A stretch of DNA of 64,000 nucleotides from Kitasatospora sp. NBC_01246 (GCF_036226505.1 NZ_CP108484.1:1302001-1366000); one strand, 5' to 3'; positions 17,922-26,912 are shown, counted from the first letter of the stretch. Notes: a model not told the origin generated them from the sequence alone. Made by a program: numbers and translations.

Positions 17922-19859
17922 TCAGGGCGCCGGCTGCACGACGGCGAGCAGGGCGCCGAGTTCGACCTGCTGGCCGGGGACGGCCCGGAGTTCGGTGAGC
18001 ACGCCGTCGGCGGGGGCGGTGACCCGGTGCTCCATCTTCATCGCCTCCAGCCAGAGCAGCGGCTGGCCCGCGGTGACGGTGTCGCCGACCGCGACGGCGG
18101 TGCGCGCCACGGTGCCGGGCATCGGGGCGAGCAGGGCCCCCGGATCGACGTGGGCCGCCGGGTCGGGGAAGCGCTCCAGCGCGGTCAGCACGGTGGCGCC
18201 GGCCGGGGTGTCCAGGTGGACCCGGTCGCCGTGGCGCGCGATGTCGTAGCCGCTGCGGACGCCGTCGGTCTCCAGGACCACCCGGGTGGGCGTCGCCGAG
18301 ACGAGCGTGGTGCCCGGGTGGTCCTCGGCGACCAGCCCGGCCCGGCCGAACCGGTAGCGGACCTCGTACACGGTGGCGTCGGCGGCGGCGTACCGCTTGC
18401 TCTGCGGCTGCGAGGGCAGGTTGCGCCAGCCGGAGGGCAGCGCCGAGCCGACGCGGCGTTCGGCGGCGTCGGCCAGCGCGGCGGCGAGGGCCGCCGCCGC
18501 GTCCCCGCCGGGGGCGGGGGCGAGACCGGCGGCGTGCTCGGCCAGGAAGGCGGTGTGCACCCGGCCGGCCAGGAAGGCGGGGTGGCGCAGCGCCGCGACG
18601 AGCAGGTCCCGGTTGGTGACCGGCCCGTGGATCCGGGCCCGGGTGAGCGCGTCGGCGAGCCGGCGGGCGGCGGCGGCCCTGGTCGGCGCCCAGGCGACGA
18701 CCTTGGCGAGCATCGGGTCGTAGTGCGCGCCGATCACGCTGCCGGCCGCCACCCCGGAGTCCAGGCGCAGCCCGGTGTCACCGTCGGCGGTAGCGAACTC
18801 GACGGTGGTGCCGGGGAGTTCGAGACGGTGCAGAGTACCGGTCTGCGGCTGCCAGTCGCGCGCCGGGTCCTCGGCGTACAGGCGGGCCTCGATGGCGTGG
18901 CCGCGCGGGGCGGGCGGCGCCGGGGCGGGCAGCGGTTCGCCCTCGGCGACGCGCAGTTGGAGCGCGACCAGGTCGAGCCCGGTGACGCACTCGGTGACGG
19001 GGTGCTCGACCTGGAGGCGGGTGTTCATCTCCAGGAAGTGGAACCGGCCGTCGGGGGCGAGCAGGAACTCCGCCGTGCCGGCGCCGGTGTAGCCGATCGC
19101 CCGGGCGGCGGCGACGGCGGCCGCGTGCAGCGCGGTGCGCACCTCCTCGTCGAGGCCGGGGGCCGGGGCCTCCTCGATGACCTTCTGGTGGCGGCGCTGC
19201 AGCGAGCAGTCGCGTTCGCCGACCGCCCACACCGTGCCGTGCGTGTCGGCGAGCAGCTGGACCTCGACGTGCCGCCCGGTGGGCAGGTAGCGCTCGCAGA
19301 ACACCTCGTCCGAGCCGAAGCTCCTGGCCGCCTCGGCGCGGGCCTCGGCCAGCCGGGGCGCGAGTTCGTCCAGCCGGTGGACCACCCGCATGCCGCGCCC
19401 GCCGCCGCCCGCGGCCGCCTTCACCAGCAGCGGCAGGTCGGCCTCGACGGGGTCGGTGAGGGCCTCCAGCACGGGCACGCCGGCGGCGGCCATCAGGCGC
19501 TTCGCGGCGGTCTTGGAGCCCATCGCGGCGATCGCGGCCGGGGGCGGGCCGATCCAGGTCAGGCCCGCGTCGAGCACCGCCTGCGCGAACTCCTCGTTCT
19601 CGGAGAGGAATCCGTAGCCGGGGTGGACGGCGTCGGCCCCGGCGGCCAGCGCGGCCTTGACGATCAGGTCGCCGCGCAGATACGTGTCGGCGGGTGCCGC
19701 ACCGGGGAGCCGGACGGCGGCGTCGGCCTCCCGGGTGTGCGGGGCGTCGGCGTCCGGGTCGGCGTAGACGGCGGTGGTGGCGATGCCGAGGCTCCGGCAG
19801 GTGCGGAACACCCGGCGGGCGATCTCGCCCCGGTTGGCGACCAGCAGGTTGGCGATCAC
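17922..19859 (-). CDS. Acyl-CoA carboxylase alpha subunit (biotin carboxylase plus biotin carrier)
   Basis: A 645-residue protein with a biotin carboxylase domain (1-450: NRGEIARRVFRTCRSLGI, HPGYGFLSENEEFA, KAAAGGGGRGMRVV, ERDCSLQRRHQKVIEEAPAP, EMNTRLQVEHPVTE) and a C-terminal biotinyl domain with EAMKMEH, biotinylated Lys608. It makes carboxybiotin from bicarbonate and ATP. It pairs with the carboxyltransferase encoded 22 bases upstream. The order AtuA-beta-alpha resembles geranyl-CoA or methylcrotonyl-CoA carboxylase systems. Confidence 0.93.
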   Translation of the reverse strand: MIANLLVANRGEIARRVFRTCRSLGIATTAVYADPDADAPHTREADAAVRLPGAAPADTYLRGDLIVKAALAAGADAVHPGYGFLSENEEFAQAVLDAGLTWIGPPPAAIAAMGSKTAAKRLMAAAGVPVLEALTDPVEADLPLLVKAAAGGGGRGMRVVHRLDELAPRLAEARAEAARSFGSDEVFCERYLPTGRHVEVQLLADTHGTVWAVGERDCSLQRRHQKVIEEAPAPGLDEEVRTALHAAAVAAARAIGYTGAGTAEFLLAPDGRFHFLEMNTRLQVEHPVTECVTGLDLVALQLRVAEGEPLPAPAPPAPRGHAIEARLYAEDPARDWQPQTGTLHRLELPGTTVEFATADGDTGLRLDSGVAAGSVIGAHYDPMLAKVVAWAPTRAAAARRLADALTRARIHGPVTNRDLLVAALRHPAFLAGRVHTAFLAEHAAGLAPAPGGDAAAALAAALADAAERRVGSALPSGWRNLPSQPQSKRYAAADATVYEVRYRFGRAGLVAEDHPGTTLVSATPTRVVLETDGVRSGYDIARHGDRVHLDTPAGATVLTALERFPDPAAHVDPGALLAPMPGTVARTAVAVGDTVTAGQPLLWLEAMKMEHRVTAPADGVLTELRAVPGQQVELGALLAVVQPAP

Positions 19860-19881
19860 GTCGGTCCCTCTCAGAGTCGGA

Positions 19882-21480
19882 TCACATGCGGAAGACGCCG
19901 TAGCCGCGCGCGCCCTCGACGGGCGCGTTGTGGATCGCGGAGAGGCACAGGCCGAGGACGGTCCGGGTGTCGCGGGGATCGATCACCCCGTCGTCGTAGA
20001 GCCGGCCGGAGAGGAAGGCGGGTAGCGACTCCGCCTCGATCTGCTGCTCGACCATCGCCCGGATCGCGGCGTCCGCGTCCTCGTCGTAGGGCTGCCCCTT
20101 GGCCGCCGCGGACTGCCGGGCCACGATCGACAGCACCCCGGCGAGCTGCTGCGGTCCCATCACGGCCGACTTGGCGCTCGGCCAGGCGAACAGGAACCGC
20201 GGCTCGTAGGCCCGCCCGCACATGCCGTAGTGGCCGGCCCCGTAGGAGGCGCCCATCAGCACCGACAGGTGCGGCACCGTGGAGTTGGCGACGGCGTTGA
20301 TCATCATCGCGCCGTGCTTGATGATGCCGCCCTGCTCGTAGTCCCTGCCGACCATGTAGCCGGTGGTGTTGTGCAGGAACACCAGCGGGATGTCGCGCTG
20401 GTTGGCCAACTGGATGAACTGGGCGGCCTTCTGCGACTCCGGGCTGAACAGCACGCCCTGGGCGTTGGCGAGGATGCCGACCGGGTAACCGTGCAGCCTG
20501 GCCCAGCCGGTGGCGAGACTGGTGCCGTAGAGCGGCTTGAACTCGTCGAAGTCCGATCCGTCGACGATCCGGGCGATCACCTCGCGCGGGTCGAACGGGA
20601 TCTTGAGGTCGCCCGGGACGATGCCGAGCAGTTCCTCCTCGGCGTACTTCGGCGGCTCGGCGAGCGGGTCGGCGCCGGGGCCGTGCCGGCGGTGGTTCAG
20701 CCGGGCGACGATCCGCCGCGCCAGCCGCAGCGCGTCCGGTTCGTCCACCGCGAAGTGGTCGGCCAGGCCGGAGGTGCGGGCGTGCATCTCGGCGCCGCCG
20801 AGCGACTCGTCGTCGGACTCCTCGCCGGTGGCCATCCTGACCAGCGGCGGGCCGCCCAGGAAGACCTTGGCCCGCTCCTTCACCATCACGGTGTGGTCGG
20901 ACATCCCCGGCACGTAGGCGCCGCCGGCCGTGGAGTTGCCGAACACCACGGCCACGGTGGGGATGCCCGCCGCGGAGAGCCGGGTGAGGTCGCGGAAGAG
21001 CGCGCCCCCGGGGATGAAGATCTCCTTCTGGCTGGGCAGGTCGGCGCCGCCGGACTCGACCAGGTTGACCACCGGGAGCCGGTTCCGCAGCGCGATCTCG
21101 TTGGCGCGCAGGGCCTTGCGCAGCGTCCAGGGGTTGCTGGCCCCGCCGCGTACGGTGGGGTCGTTGGCCGTGATGAGGCACTCGACGCCCTCGATCACGC
21201 CGATCCCGGTGACGAGCGCCGCGCCGACCGGGTAGTCGCTGCCCCAGGCGGCGAGCGGGGAGAGCTCCAGGAACGGCGAGTCCTGGTCGATCAGCAGCTC
21301 GATCCGCTCGCGCGGCAGCAACTTGCCCCGGCCGCGGTGGCGTTCGACGTACTTGGGGCCGCCGCCGGCCAGTGCCCTGGCGTGTTCGGCGTCCAGTTCG
21401 GTGAGCTTGGCGAGCATCGCGGCCCGGTGCTCGGCGTAGTCGGCGCCGGCCGGGTCGAGGCGGGTGGGCAGGACGGTCAC
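19882..21480 (-). CDS. Acyl-CoA carboxylase beta subunit (carboxyltransferase)
   Basis: A 532-residue carboxyltransferase. Motifs: ERHRGRGKLLPRERIELLID near residue 60, SGGADLPSQKEIF, GNSTAGGAYVPGMSD, GPPLVRMATGEES, LHNTTGYMVGRDYEQGG, MGASYGAGHYGMCGRAY and MGPQQLAGVL. The family is the methylcrotonyl-/geranyl-CoA carboxylase type. It starts with GTG at 21480, overlapping the AtuA stop as GTGA, so translation is coupled. It transfers CO2 from biotin to an unsaturated acyl-CoA. Confidence 0.93.
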   Translation of the reverse strand: MTVLPTRLDPAGADYAEHRAAMLAKLTELDAEHARALAGGGPKYVERHRGRGKLLPRERIELLIDQDSPFLELSPLAAWGSDYPVGAALVTGIGVIEGVECLITANDPTVRGGASNPWTLRKALRANEIALRNRLPVVNLVESGGADLPSQKEIFIPGGALFRDLTRLSAAGIPTVAVVFGNSTAGGAYVPGMSDHTVMVKERAKVFLGGPPLVRMATGEESDDESLGGAEMHARTSGLADHFAVDEPDALRLARRIVARLNHRRHGPGADPLAEPPKYAEEELLGIVPGDLKIPFDPREVIARIVDGSDFDEFKPLYGTSLATGWARLHGYPVGILANAQGVLFSPESQKAAQFIQLANQRDIPLVFLHNTTGYMVGRDYEQGGIIKHGAMMINAVANSTVPHLSVLMGASYGAGHYGMCGRAYEPRFLFAWPSAKSAVMGPQQLAGVLSIVARQSAAAKGQPYDEDADAAIRAMVEQQIEAESLPAFLSGRLYDDGVIDPRDTRTVLGLCLSAIHNAPVEGARGYGVFRM

Positions 21481-23198
21481 AGCAGCGCCTCCGGGATGTC
21501 GAGGTGGCGGGAGCGCAGCCACTCCCCCAGCGCCTTGGCCTGCGGGTCGAAGCGGTGCTGGGCGGCGACGCCCTCGCCGAGCAGGCCGGTGATGGTGAAG
21601 TTGACCGCGCGAAGATGCGGGAGGAGCTGTCGGCTGATCGGCAACCCGGCTGTCTCCGGCAGGAGTTCGCGCAGCAGATCGACGGTGAGGGTGTGCGCGA
21701 GCCAGCGCCAGCCGTCCGCGCCGCGGGCCCAGACCCCGAGGTTGGCGTCACCGCCCTTGTCGCCGCTGCGGGCGCCGGCCACCCGGCCGAGCGGTGCCCG
21801 CACGGTCGGGCCGGGCGGCAGCGGCTCCGGCAGGGCCGGGCCCGGCTCCGACGGCCGGGTCGACGGCTCCGCCGGGGCGGTGACCGGCGCGGGCGGTACG
21901 GCGACCCGCCGCCCGTCCGGCAGGACCGCAGTGTGCTCCACCGCCTTGGCGTCGACGTACGCGGCGGTGAACACCCCGTACGGCAATCCCGCCCCGGGCG
22001 GCGCGGTGAGATGGAAGCCGGGGTAACCGGCAAGCCCCAACTCCACGGCCGCCTTGCCGAGTTCGCGCCCGACCTTGGCCGGATCGCGGTCCCGGGCGGT
22101 GAGCCGCAGCAGCGCCGAGGCGCTCTCCTCGGTGGCGGCGTCGGGGTGGTCGGTGCGGGCGAGCGTCCACCGGAGTTCGGCGGGGCGGGCGTCCGACGGC
22201 AGGGCCTCGGCCAACTGCCGTTGGACCAGGGCGGCCTTGGCCTCGATGTCCAGGCCGGTCAGGACGAACACCACCTCGTTGCGGTGGCCGCCGAGCCGGT
22301 TCAGCCCGACCTTGAGGGTCGGCGGCGGCGCCTCGCCCCGCACGCCGTGGATCCGGACCCGGTCCGGCCCCTCCTCGGCGAGCCGCACGGTGTCCAGCCG
22401 GGCCGTGACGTCGGGGCCCAGGTAGCGCGCTTCGCCCGTCTCGTAGAGGAGTTGGGCGGTGACGGTACCGGTGGTGACGGCGCCGCCGGTGCCCGGATGC
22501 TTGGTGATGACGCTGGAGCCGTCCGCCGCCAGCTCGGCGATCGGGAAGCCGGGCCGGGTGACGTCGTGCTCGCGGAAGAACGCGTAGTTGCCGCCGGTCG
22601 CCTGCGCCCCGCACTCCAGCACGTGCCCGGCCACCACGGCGCCGGCCAGCTCGTCCAAGTCCCCGGGCCCCCAGCCGAACCGGGCGATCGCCGGGCCGAC
22701 GACCAGCGCCGCGTCGGTGACCCGGCCGGTGACCACCAGGTCGGCCCCGGCGGTCAGGCACTCGGCGATCCCGAAGGCGCCGAGATAGGCGTTGGCGGCC
22801 AGCAGTCCTTCGGGAAGGCCGAGTTCGGCCCGCCGGGGCAGCAGGTCGTCCCCCTCGACATGGGCGACGGCGGGATCAAGCCCCTGGCGCCGCGCCAGTT
22901 CACGGATCGCGTCCGCGAGTCGGGCCGGGTTGAGGCCACCGGCGTTGACCACGATCCGCACCCCGCGCTCCAGCGCCAGGCCGAGGCATTCCTCCAACTG
23001 CCTCAGGAACGTCCTCGCGTAGCCGAGCGAGGGGTCCTTCAGCCGGTCCCGGGCCAGGATGAGCATGGTGAGCTCGGCCAGGTAGTCCCCGGTCAGGACG
23101 TCCAGCGGCCCGCCCGTGAGCATCTCGCGCACCGCCGAGAAACGGTCCCCGTAGAAGCCCGAGGCATTGCCGATCCGCAGTACCGCACGCGACCCCAC
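21477..23198 (-). CDS. AtuA family protein (acyclic terpene utilization)
   Basis: A 573-residue AtuA-like protein. The N-terminal AtuA domain (about 1-450) begins VLRIGNASGFYGDR and contains TGDYLAELTMLILAR, VVNAGGLNP, GRVTDAALVVGPA and ECGAQATGGNYAFF. A C-terminal ferredoxin-fold-like domain (about 470-573) starts APLGRVAGARSGDKGGDANLG. AtuA is needed for citronellol/geraniol degradation in Pseudomonas, but its chemistry is not defined. The GTG start at 23198 has GGAGG seven bases upstream, and this is the first gene of the operon. Confidence 0.87.
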   Translation of the reverse strand: MGSRAVLRIGNASGFYGDRFSAVREMLTGGPLDVLTGDYLAELTMLILARDRLKDPSLGYARTFLRQLEECLGLALERGVRIVVNAGGLNPARLADAIRELARRQGLDPAVAHVEGDDLLPRRAELGLPEGLLAANAYLGAFGIAECLTAGADLVVTGRVTDAALVVGPAIARFGWGPGDLDELAGAVVAGHVLECGAQATGGNYAFFREHDVTRPGFPIAELAADGSSVITKHPGTGGAVTTGTVTAQLLYETGEARYLGPDVTARLDTVRLAEEGPDRVRIHGVRGEAPPPTLKVGLNRLGGHRNEVVFVLTGLDIEAKAALVQRQLAEALPSDARPAELRWTLARTDHPDAATEESASALLRLTARDRDPAKVGRELGKAAVELGLAGYPGFHLTAPPGAGLPYGVFTAAYVDAKAVEHTAVLPDGRRVAVPPAPVTAPAEPSTRPSEPGPALPEPLPPGPTVRAPLGRVAGARSGDKGGDANLGVWARGADGWRWLAHTLTVDLLRELLPETAGLPISRQLLPHLRAVNFTITGLLGEGVAAQHRFDPQAKALGEWLRSRHLDIPEALL

Positions 23199-23276
23199 AG
23201 GTGCGCCTCCCCTACCGGTGGCCCCGCACTCGCCACGCTTGCCGTCGGGCAGCAGCGTGGCACCGGCACGGAGAAA

Positions 23277-23294
23277 AAGCAATCATGCCTGCTT
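23277..23294. promoter_or_regulatory. AAGCA-N8-TGCTT inverted repeat upstream of AtuA gene
   Basis: Perfect five-base arms (23277-23281 and 23290-23294) within an A/T-run-rich patch about 80 bases upstream of the AtuA start, in the only gap between the operon and its neighbour. It is a candidate operator for the TetR protein at 13995-14615. Confidence 0.4.
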
Positions 23295-23432
23295 GTTTTT
23301 CGCCGACACCACCGCCCGATGGCGCGGTGACTGCCGGCGGTAGCGGCCTCGTTCTCCCGGGTGCGTCCCGAGGGCCACGAGATGCCCGCCGGGGCACGCG
23401 CTCCCGGTCTGCGGCACGGTCTCGGCAGGGCG

Positions 23433-24725
23433 TCAGGCGGAGTCCGGGAGCGCGGCCTCCTCGGGCCGGTCCCGCGTCGCGTGGGCCGGGTCGGGAGCCG
23501 GGCGGCGCGTGCGTTCGGCCCAGGCCGCCACCGGCGGGCCTGCCGCGCCCAGGGCCGCGAAGAACACGCCGAGCAGCAGCCAGCCCGCGTGCCCGAGGCC
23601 GAGGACCGCGGTCGTCAGGACCAGCGGAGCCAGCGCCTGCCCGGCGGCGAAGCCGATGCCGAGGAAGCCCTGGTACTGCCCCTGGGCGTGGTCGGGGGCC
23701 AGGCCGAAGCCGAGCGCGAAGCCGCCCGAGGACTCCCACACCTCGCCGAGGCTGTGCACCGCGACGGCGAGGAGGGCGAGCGCCGGCGCGACCCAGACCG
23801 GAACGTCCGCGGTCAGGGCCATCAAGGGGCAGCTGACCAGGAAGAGCAGCCCCGCCAGCCGGAACGCCCGGCCGCCCTGGCGCGGCGTCTCCACCCGGGA
23901 GCCGATCCTGCTCTGGAGCAGCACGCACACCCCGCTGTTGGCCGCGTAGACCGCCGCCACCGTCCAGCGCGGCGCGTCGGTGTGGGCGGAGAGCCAGATC
24001 GGCAGCAGCAGGGAGACGGTCTGGTACTGCAGGCCCATCGCACCGTAGAGCGCGACGAAGGACACGTACGGGCGGTCGGCCAGGACGGCCCAGCGGTGGT
24101 GCTCCTCGGGCCGGGGCAGCGGCCGGTAGTTCGGGACGCCGACCAGGGCGACGAGGCCGGCGCCGGCGAAGCTGGCGGCGTTGGCGAGGATGAGCGCGGT
24201 GTACGCCGCGCGGGTGTCGACCGAGACGGCGAAGGCCGCGCCCAGGGTGCCCAGGACCACGCCGAGGTTGACGAAGGTGCGGAGCCTCGCCCGGAAGGCG
24301 GCCGGGCGTTCCCCGCCGGTCCGGGCGATGAGCGCACCGCCCGCGGCGCCGCCCGCGGTTGCCGCCAGCCGGTCCAGGGTGGCGATGAGCGTGAAGGTGG
24401 CCCAGTCCTGGATGAACACGAAGGCGGCCATCGTCACGGCCTGCAGCGCGAGGGCCGTCAGCCAGACCGTGCGCGGGCCGTACCGGTCGGCCAGGTTCCC
24501 GGCCGGGATCCCGGCCAGCAGACCGACCAGACCGGCGACCGTGAGGCCGGCGCCGACCTGGGCGGCGGGCAGGTGCACCACCAGCGTGAAGTAGAGCACC
24601 GCGGCGGTGTTGAACAGCCCGTTGCCCACCCGGCTGACGAAGCTCGCGAGGATGAGGGCGCGCTGCGGGCGGCTCGACTCCGGCGCGGTGGACGTCCGTG
24701 GGCCGACACTCTTCCCGATGATCAT
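23433..24725 (-). CDS. MFS transporter
   Basis: A 430-residue 12-TM permease. It shows VSRVGNGLFNTAAVLYFTLVV (TM1), GIPAGNLADRYGPRTVWL (motif A) and HSLGEVWESSGGFALGFGLAP in the second half. This resembles the MdtH/YfmO-like drug-exporter group. A TAGCCT -10 box (24733-24738) seven bases upstream of the ATG suggests a leaderless transcript. The substrate is unknown. Confidence 0.84.
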   Translation of the reverse strand: MIIGKSVGPRTSTAPESSRPQRALILASFVSRVGNGLFNTAAVLYFTLVVHLPAAQVGAGLTVAGLVGLLAGIPAGNLADRYGPRTVWLTALALQAVTMAAFVFIQDWATFTLIATLDRLAATAGGAAGGALIARTGGERPAAFRARLRTFVNLGVVLGTLGAAFAVSVDTRAAYTALILANAASFAGAGLVALVGVPNYRPLPRPEEHHRWAVLADRPYVSFVALYGAMGLQYQTVSLLLPIWLSAHTDAPRWTVAAVYAANSGVCVLLQSRIGSRVETPRQGGRAFRLAGLLFLVSCPLMALTADVPVWVAPALALLAVAVHSLGEVWESSGGFALGFGLAPDHAQGQYQGFLGIGFAAGQALAPLVLTTAVLGLGHAGWLLLGVFFAALGAAGPPVAAWAERTRRPAPDPAHATRDRPEEAALPDSA

Positions 24726-24732
24726 GCGGACC

Positions 24733-24738
24733 AGGCTA
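24733..24738 (-). promoter_or_regulatory. Leaderless-type -10 box before MFS gene
   Basis: On the minus strand TAGCCT ends seven bases before the ATG at 24725, with no ribosome-binding site. This fits leaderless transcription. Confidence 0.45.
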
Positions 24739-24780
24739 ACAGCGCCCCCACAAGCGCCTTTCGGACCGGTCGGACCGGTC

Positions 24781-24811
24781 GGACCCGGGAGCAGGGGGCG
24801 CTCCCGGGTCC
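24781..24811 (-). terminator. Terminator hairpin after the chitinase gene
   Basis: Perfect 12-base arms GGACCCGGGAGC (24781-24792) and GCTCCCGGGTCC (24800-24811) with a seven-base loop, 46 bases past the chitinase stop. Confidence 0.7.
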
Positions 24812-24856
24812 GTCCCGCGTGCGGTCAGCGGGCTGTCAGCAGCGGATCGGCGGAGA

Positions 24857-26668
24857 TCAACGCCCCTGGAGGGACTTGACGTTGTCGCCGAAGCTCCAGC
24901 CCTTCGAGCCGTCCCAGTTGACCGACCACGTCATGAGCCCCTTCAGCGAGCCGCTGAAGGCGTTCCACGACTGGCTGACCAGGCCCGGCGCCATGTAGCC
25001 GCCGCCCGCACCGGGCTGGGCCGGCAGACCGGGCACCTGCTTGTCGTAGGGCACCTTGATGGTGGTCCCCTGGATGGTCAGGCCGTTGTTCAGGCAGGTG
25101 GTCTGCGCGGTGAAGCCCTGGACGGTGCCCGCCTGGTAGGAGTCGCCGGAGCAGCCGTACATGCTGCCGTTGTAGTACTGCATGTTCAGCCACCAGAGGC
25201 GGCCGTTGTCGACGTACTTCTTGATGATCGGCAGGTAGGAGCCCCAGATCGACCCGTAGGTGACGCTTCCGCCGGTCACGTAGGCGGTCTCGGGGGCCAT
25301 CGTCAGGCCGAAGCCCGCGGGCATCTGCGCCAGCACACCGTCGATGATGCGGATCAGGTTGGACTGGGAGGCGGACAGCGTGGTGATGCTGCCGCTGCCG
25401 GACAGGCCGGTCTCGATGTCGATGTCGATGCCGTCGAAGTTGTACTTCTTGAGGATCGGCACGACGGTCGCCACGAACTTGTCGGCGACGGTGCTGGAGC
25501 TCAGGTCGATGCCCGCGGTGGCGCCGCCGATCGACATCAGGAGCGTCGCGCCGGCGGCCTTGGCCTGGCACATCTCGGCGGGGGTCGAGACCTTCACGCC
25601 GGCGTCCATGCCGTCCTGCCACAGGACGGTGCCGTCCGAGAGGATCACCGGGAACGCGGCGTTGATGACGTTGTAGCCGTGTGCGGCGATCCGGCTGTCC
25701 GTGATGGGCACCCAGCCCATGCCCGGGTGGACGCCGTTCGCGGCACCGTCCCAGTTCTCCCAGTAGCCCTGGAGGACCTTGCCCGAGGGCTTCGGCTTCG
25801 TCGGGCAGGTGTCACCCGGCGGCGTCGTAGTCGGCGGGGTGGTGGTCGGCGGCGTCGTGGTCGGCGGAGCGGTGGTCGGCGGAGCGGTGGTCGGCGGCGT
25901 CGTGGTCGGCGGCGTCGTCGTCGGCGGCGTCGTCGTCGGCGGAGCGGTGGTCGGCGGCGCGGTCGTCGGGGTCGCGGTCGGCGTGGGGCTGCTGCCGCCG
26001 GGGCCGGCGAGCGACACGTCGTCCGCGTAGAACGCCGGCTGCCCGTACCACCCGTGCAGGTAGACGGTCACCGAGGTGGTGGTCGCCCCGGTGGTGAAGC
26101 CGACGCTGAGCTGGCTGTACGTCGCGCTGTTCGGCGTCCAGGTGGACGGCGCCGTGGTGATGCCGGAGCCGGTGGCGCCCAGGTAGACGTAGCTGCCCTG
26201 GACGTAGGCGCTCAGCGTGTACTGGGAGTTGGGCTGCACGCTGACGGTCTGGGTGCACTGGGCGTTGTCCAGGCCGGTCGGCGTGGCCTTGAGCGCGGAG
26301 GTGCCGGAGTGGACCGGACTGCCGACGGCCGCGCCGGAGCCGCCGGTGCAGGTCCAGTCGGAGAGTCCGTTCTCGAACCCGGGGTTGGCCACCAGGTTGG
26401 TGGTGGCCGCCCCGGCCGTGACGGAGCCGGTCAGGGCGAGGCCGGCCCCGAGGACGGCGGCGACGCTCACCCCGGCGAGGGAACGCATCATGACGGTCTG
26501 TCCGTGCCCGGGCCGCCCGGCCCGCGACGCGCGTGCCGCGGTCGCCCGCTGGAGGCCGGGAGCCCCGAGCGGCTCGCTCCCGGTCCGGTCGCCTCCGAGG
26601 CGGCCGTGGTCCTGGCTGGGTCGGGGCTCGCCCGACGGACGTGGCGTACGCGACCTTCGACGGAACAT
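24857..26668 (-). CDS. Secreted GH18 chitinase with carbohydrate-binding domain
   Basis: A 603-residue chitinase. An arginine-rich N-terminus and a Sec-type hydrophobic segment (about 62-88, VSVAAVLGAGLALTGSVTAGA) precede a beta-sandwich CBM (about 90-220, VANPGFENGLSDW to FYADDVSLAG). A Thr/Pro linker (about 225-285) leads to a GH18 barrel with FDGIDIDIE (411-419, catalytic Glu419), YWENWDG and MSIGG. It hydrolyses chitin by substrate-assisted catalysis outside the cell. The ATG at 26668 has GGGAG eight bases upstream; the MM pair at 26490 has no such site but would give a conventional signal peptide. Confidence 0.9.
   Translation of the reverse strand: MFRRRSRTPRPSGEPRPSQDHGRLGGDRTGSEPLGAPGLQRATAARASRAGRPGHGQTVMMRSLAGVSVAAVLGAGLALTGSVTAGAATTNLVANPGFENGLSDWTCTGGSGAAVGSPVHSGTSALKATPTGLDNAQCTQTVSVQPNSQYTLSAYVQGSYVYLGATGSGITTAPSTWTPNSATYSQLSVGFTTGATTTSVTVYLHGWYGQPAFYADDVSLAGPGGSSPTPTATPTTAPPTTAPPTTTPPTTTPPTTTPPTTAPPTTAPPTTTPPTTTPPTTTPPGDTCPTKPKPSGKVLQGYWENWDGAANGVHPGMGWVPITDSRIAAHGYNVINAAFPVILSDGTVLWQDGMDAGVKVSTPAEMCQAKAAGATLLMSIGGATAGIDLSSSTVADKFVATVVPILKKYNFDGIDIDIETGLSGSGSITTLSASQSNLIRIIDGVLAQMPAGFGLTMAPETAYVTGGSVTYGSIWGSYLPIIKKYVDNGRLWWLNMQYYNGSMYGCSGDSYQAGTVQGFTAQTTCLNNGLTIQGTTIKVPYDKQVPGLPAQPGAGGGYMAPGLVSQSWNAFSGSLKGLMTWSVNWDGSKGWSFGDNVKSLQGR
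25815..25975 (-). repeat. Pro/Thr linker-encoding tandem repeat in the chitinase gene
   Basis: About a dozen imperfect 12-base units (GTCGGCGGCGTC/GTCGGCGGAGCG types) encode PPTT/TTAP repeats between the binding and catalytic domains. Copy number could vary by slippage without shifting frame. Confidence 0.75.
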
Positions 26669-26772
26669 GCTGTGCTCCCTTTCCCGCCGAGCGTCATGGA
26701 CATGACCGACGCGTGGGGGCGTGACGCCCGGCTCTGGGTGAGGTGGGGACATGTGGGGCTGTGCCGAACCGG

Positions 26773-26801
26773 ATCGTAGGAGGGGCGACAAGGCCCGTCA
26801 A
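26773..26801 (-). promoter_or_regulatory. Chitinase promoter (-35 TTGACG, -10 TACGAT)
   Basis: On the minus strand TTGACG (26796-26801) and TACGAT (26773-26778) are separated by exactly 17 bases. This is close to the vegetative consensus and would give a leader of about 100 bases before the ATG at 26668. Confidence 0.72.
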
Positions 26802-26816
26802 TAGGTCTGGACCAAT
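26801..26816. promoter_or_regulatory. DasR-responsive element (dre)-like site
   Basis: The minus-strand reading ATTGGTCCAGACCTAT closely resembles the DasR dre consensus (TGGTCTAGACCA-type) found before streptomycete chitinase genes. It abuts the -35 box of the chitinase promoter, so binding should block RNA polymerase until amino-sugar phosphates release DasR. Confidence 0.7.
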
Positions 26817-26906
26817 TGCCCGGTGACGGCGGAACACCAGCTCTCCGACTTTCGACAGAGCCGCAGCTCATCCCCAGGTCGCACAAGGACCCGCGGCACC
26901 GCCCCC

Positions 26907-26912
26907 GACAAT
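26907..26912 (+). promoter_or_regulatory. Leaderless-type -10 box before histidine kinase
   Basis: GACAAT lies six bases before the ATG at 26919, which has no ribosome-binding site. It supports that start over the longer in-frame start at 26823. Confidence 0.4.

Noticed and set aside
25815..25975. Tandem repeat considered as a CRISPR or regulatory array
   Set aside because: Units are contiguous, in frame, and encode a Pro/Thr linker; no spacers.
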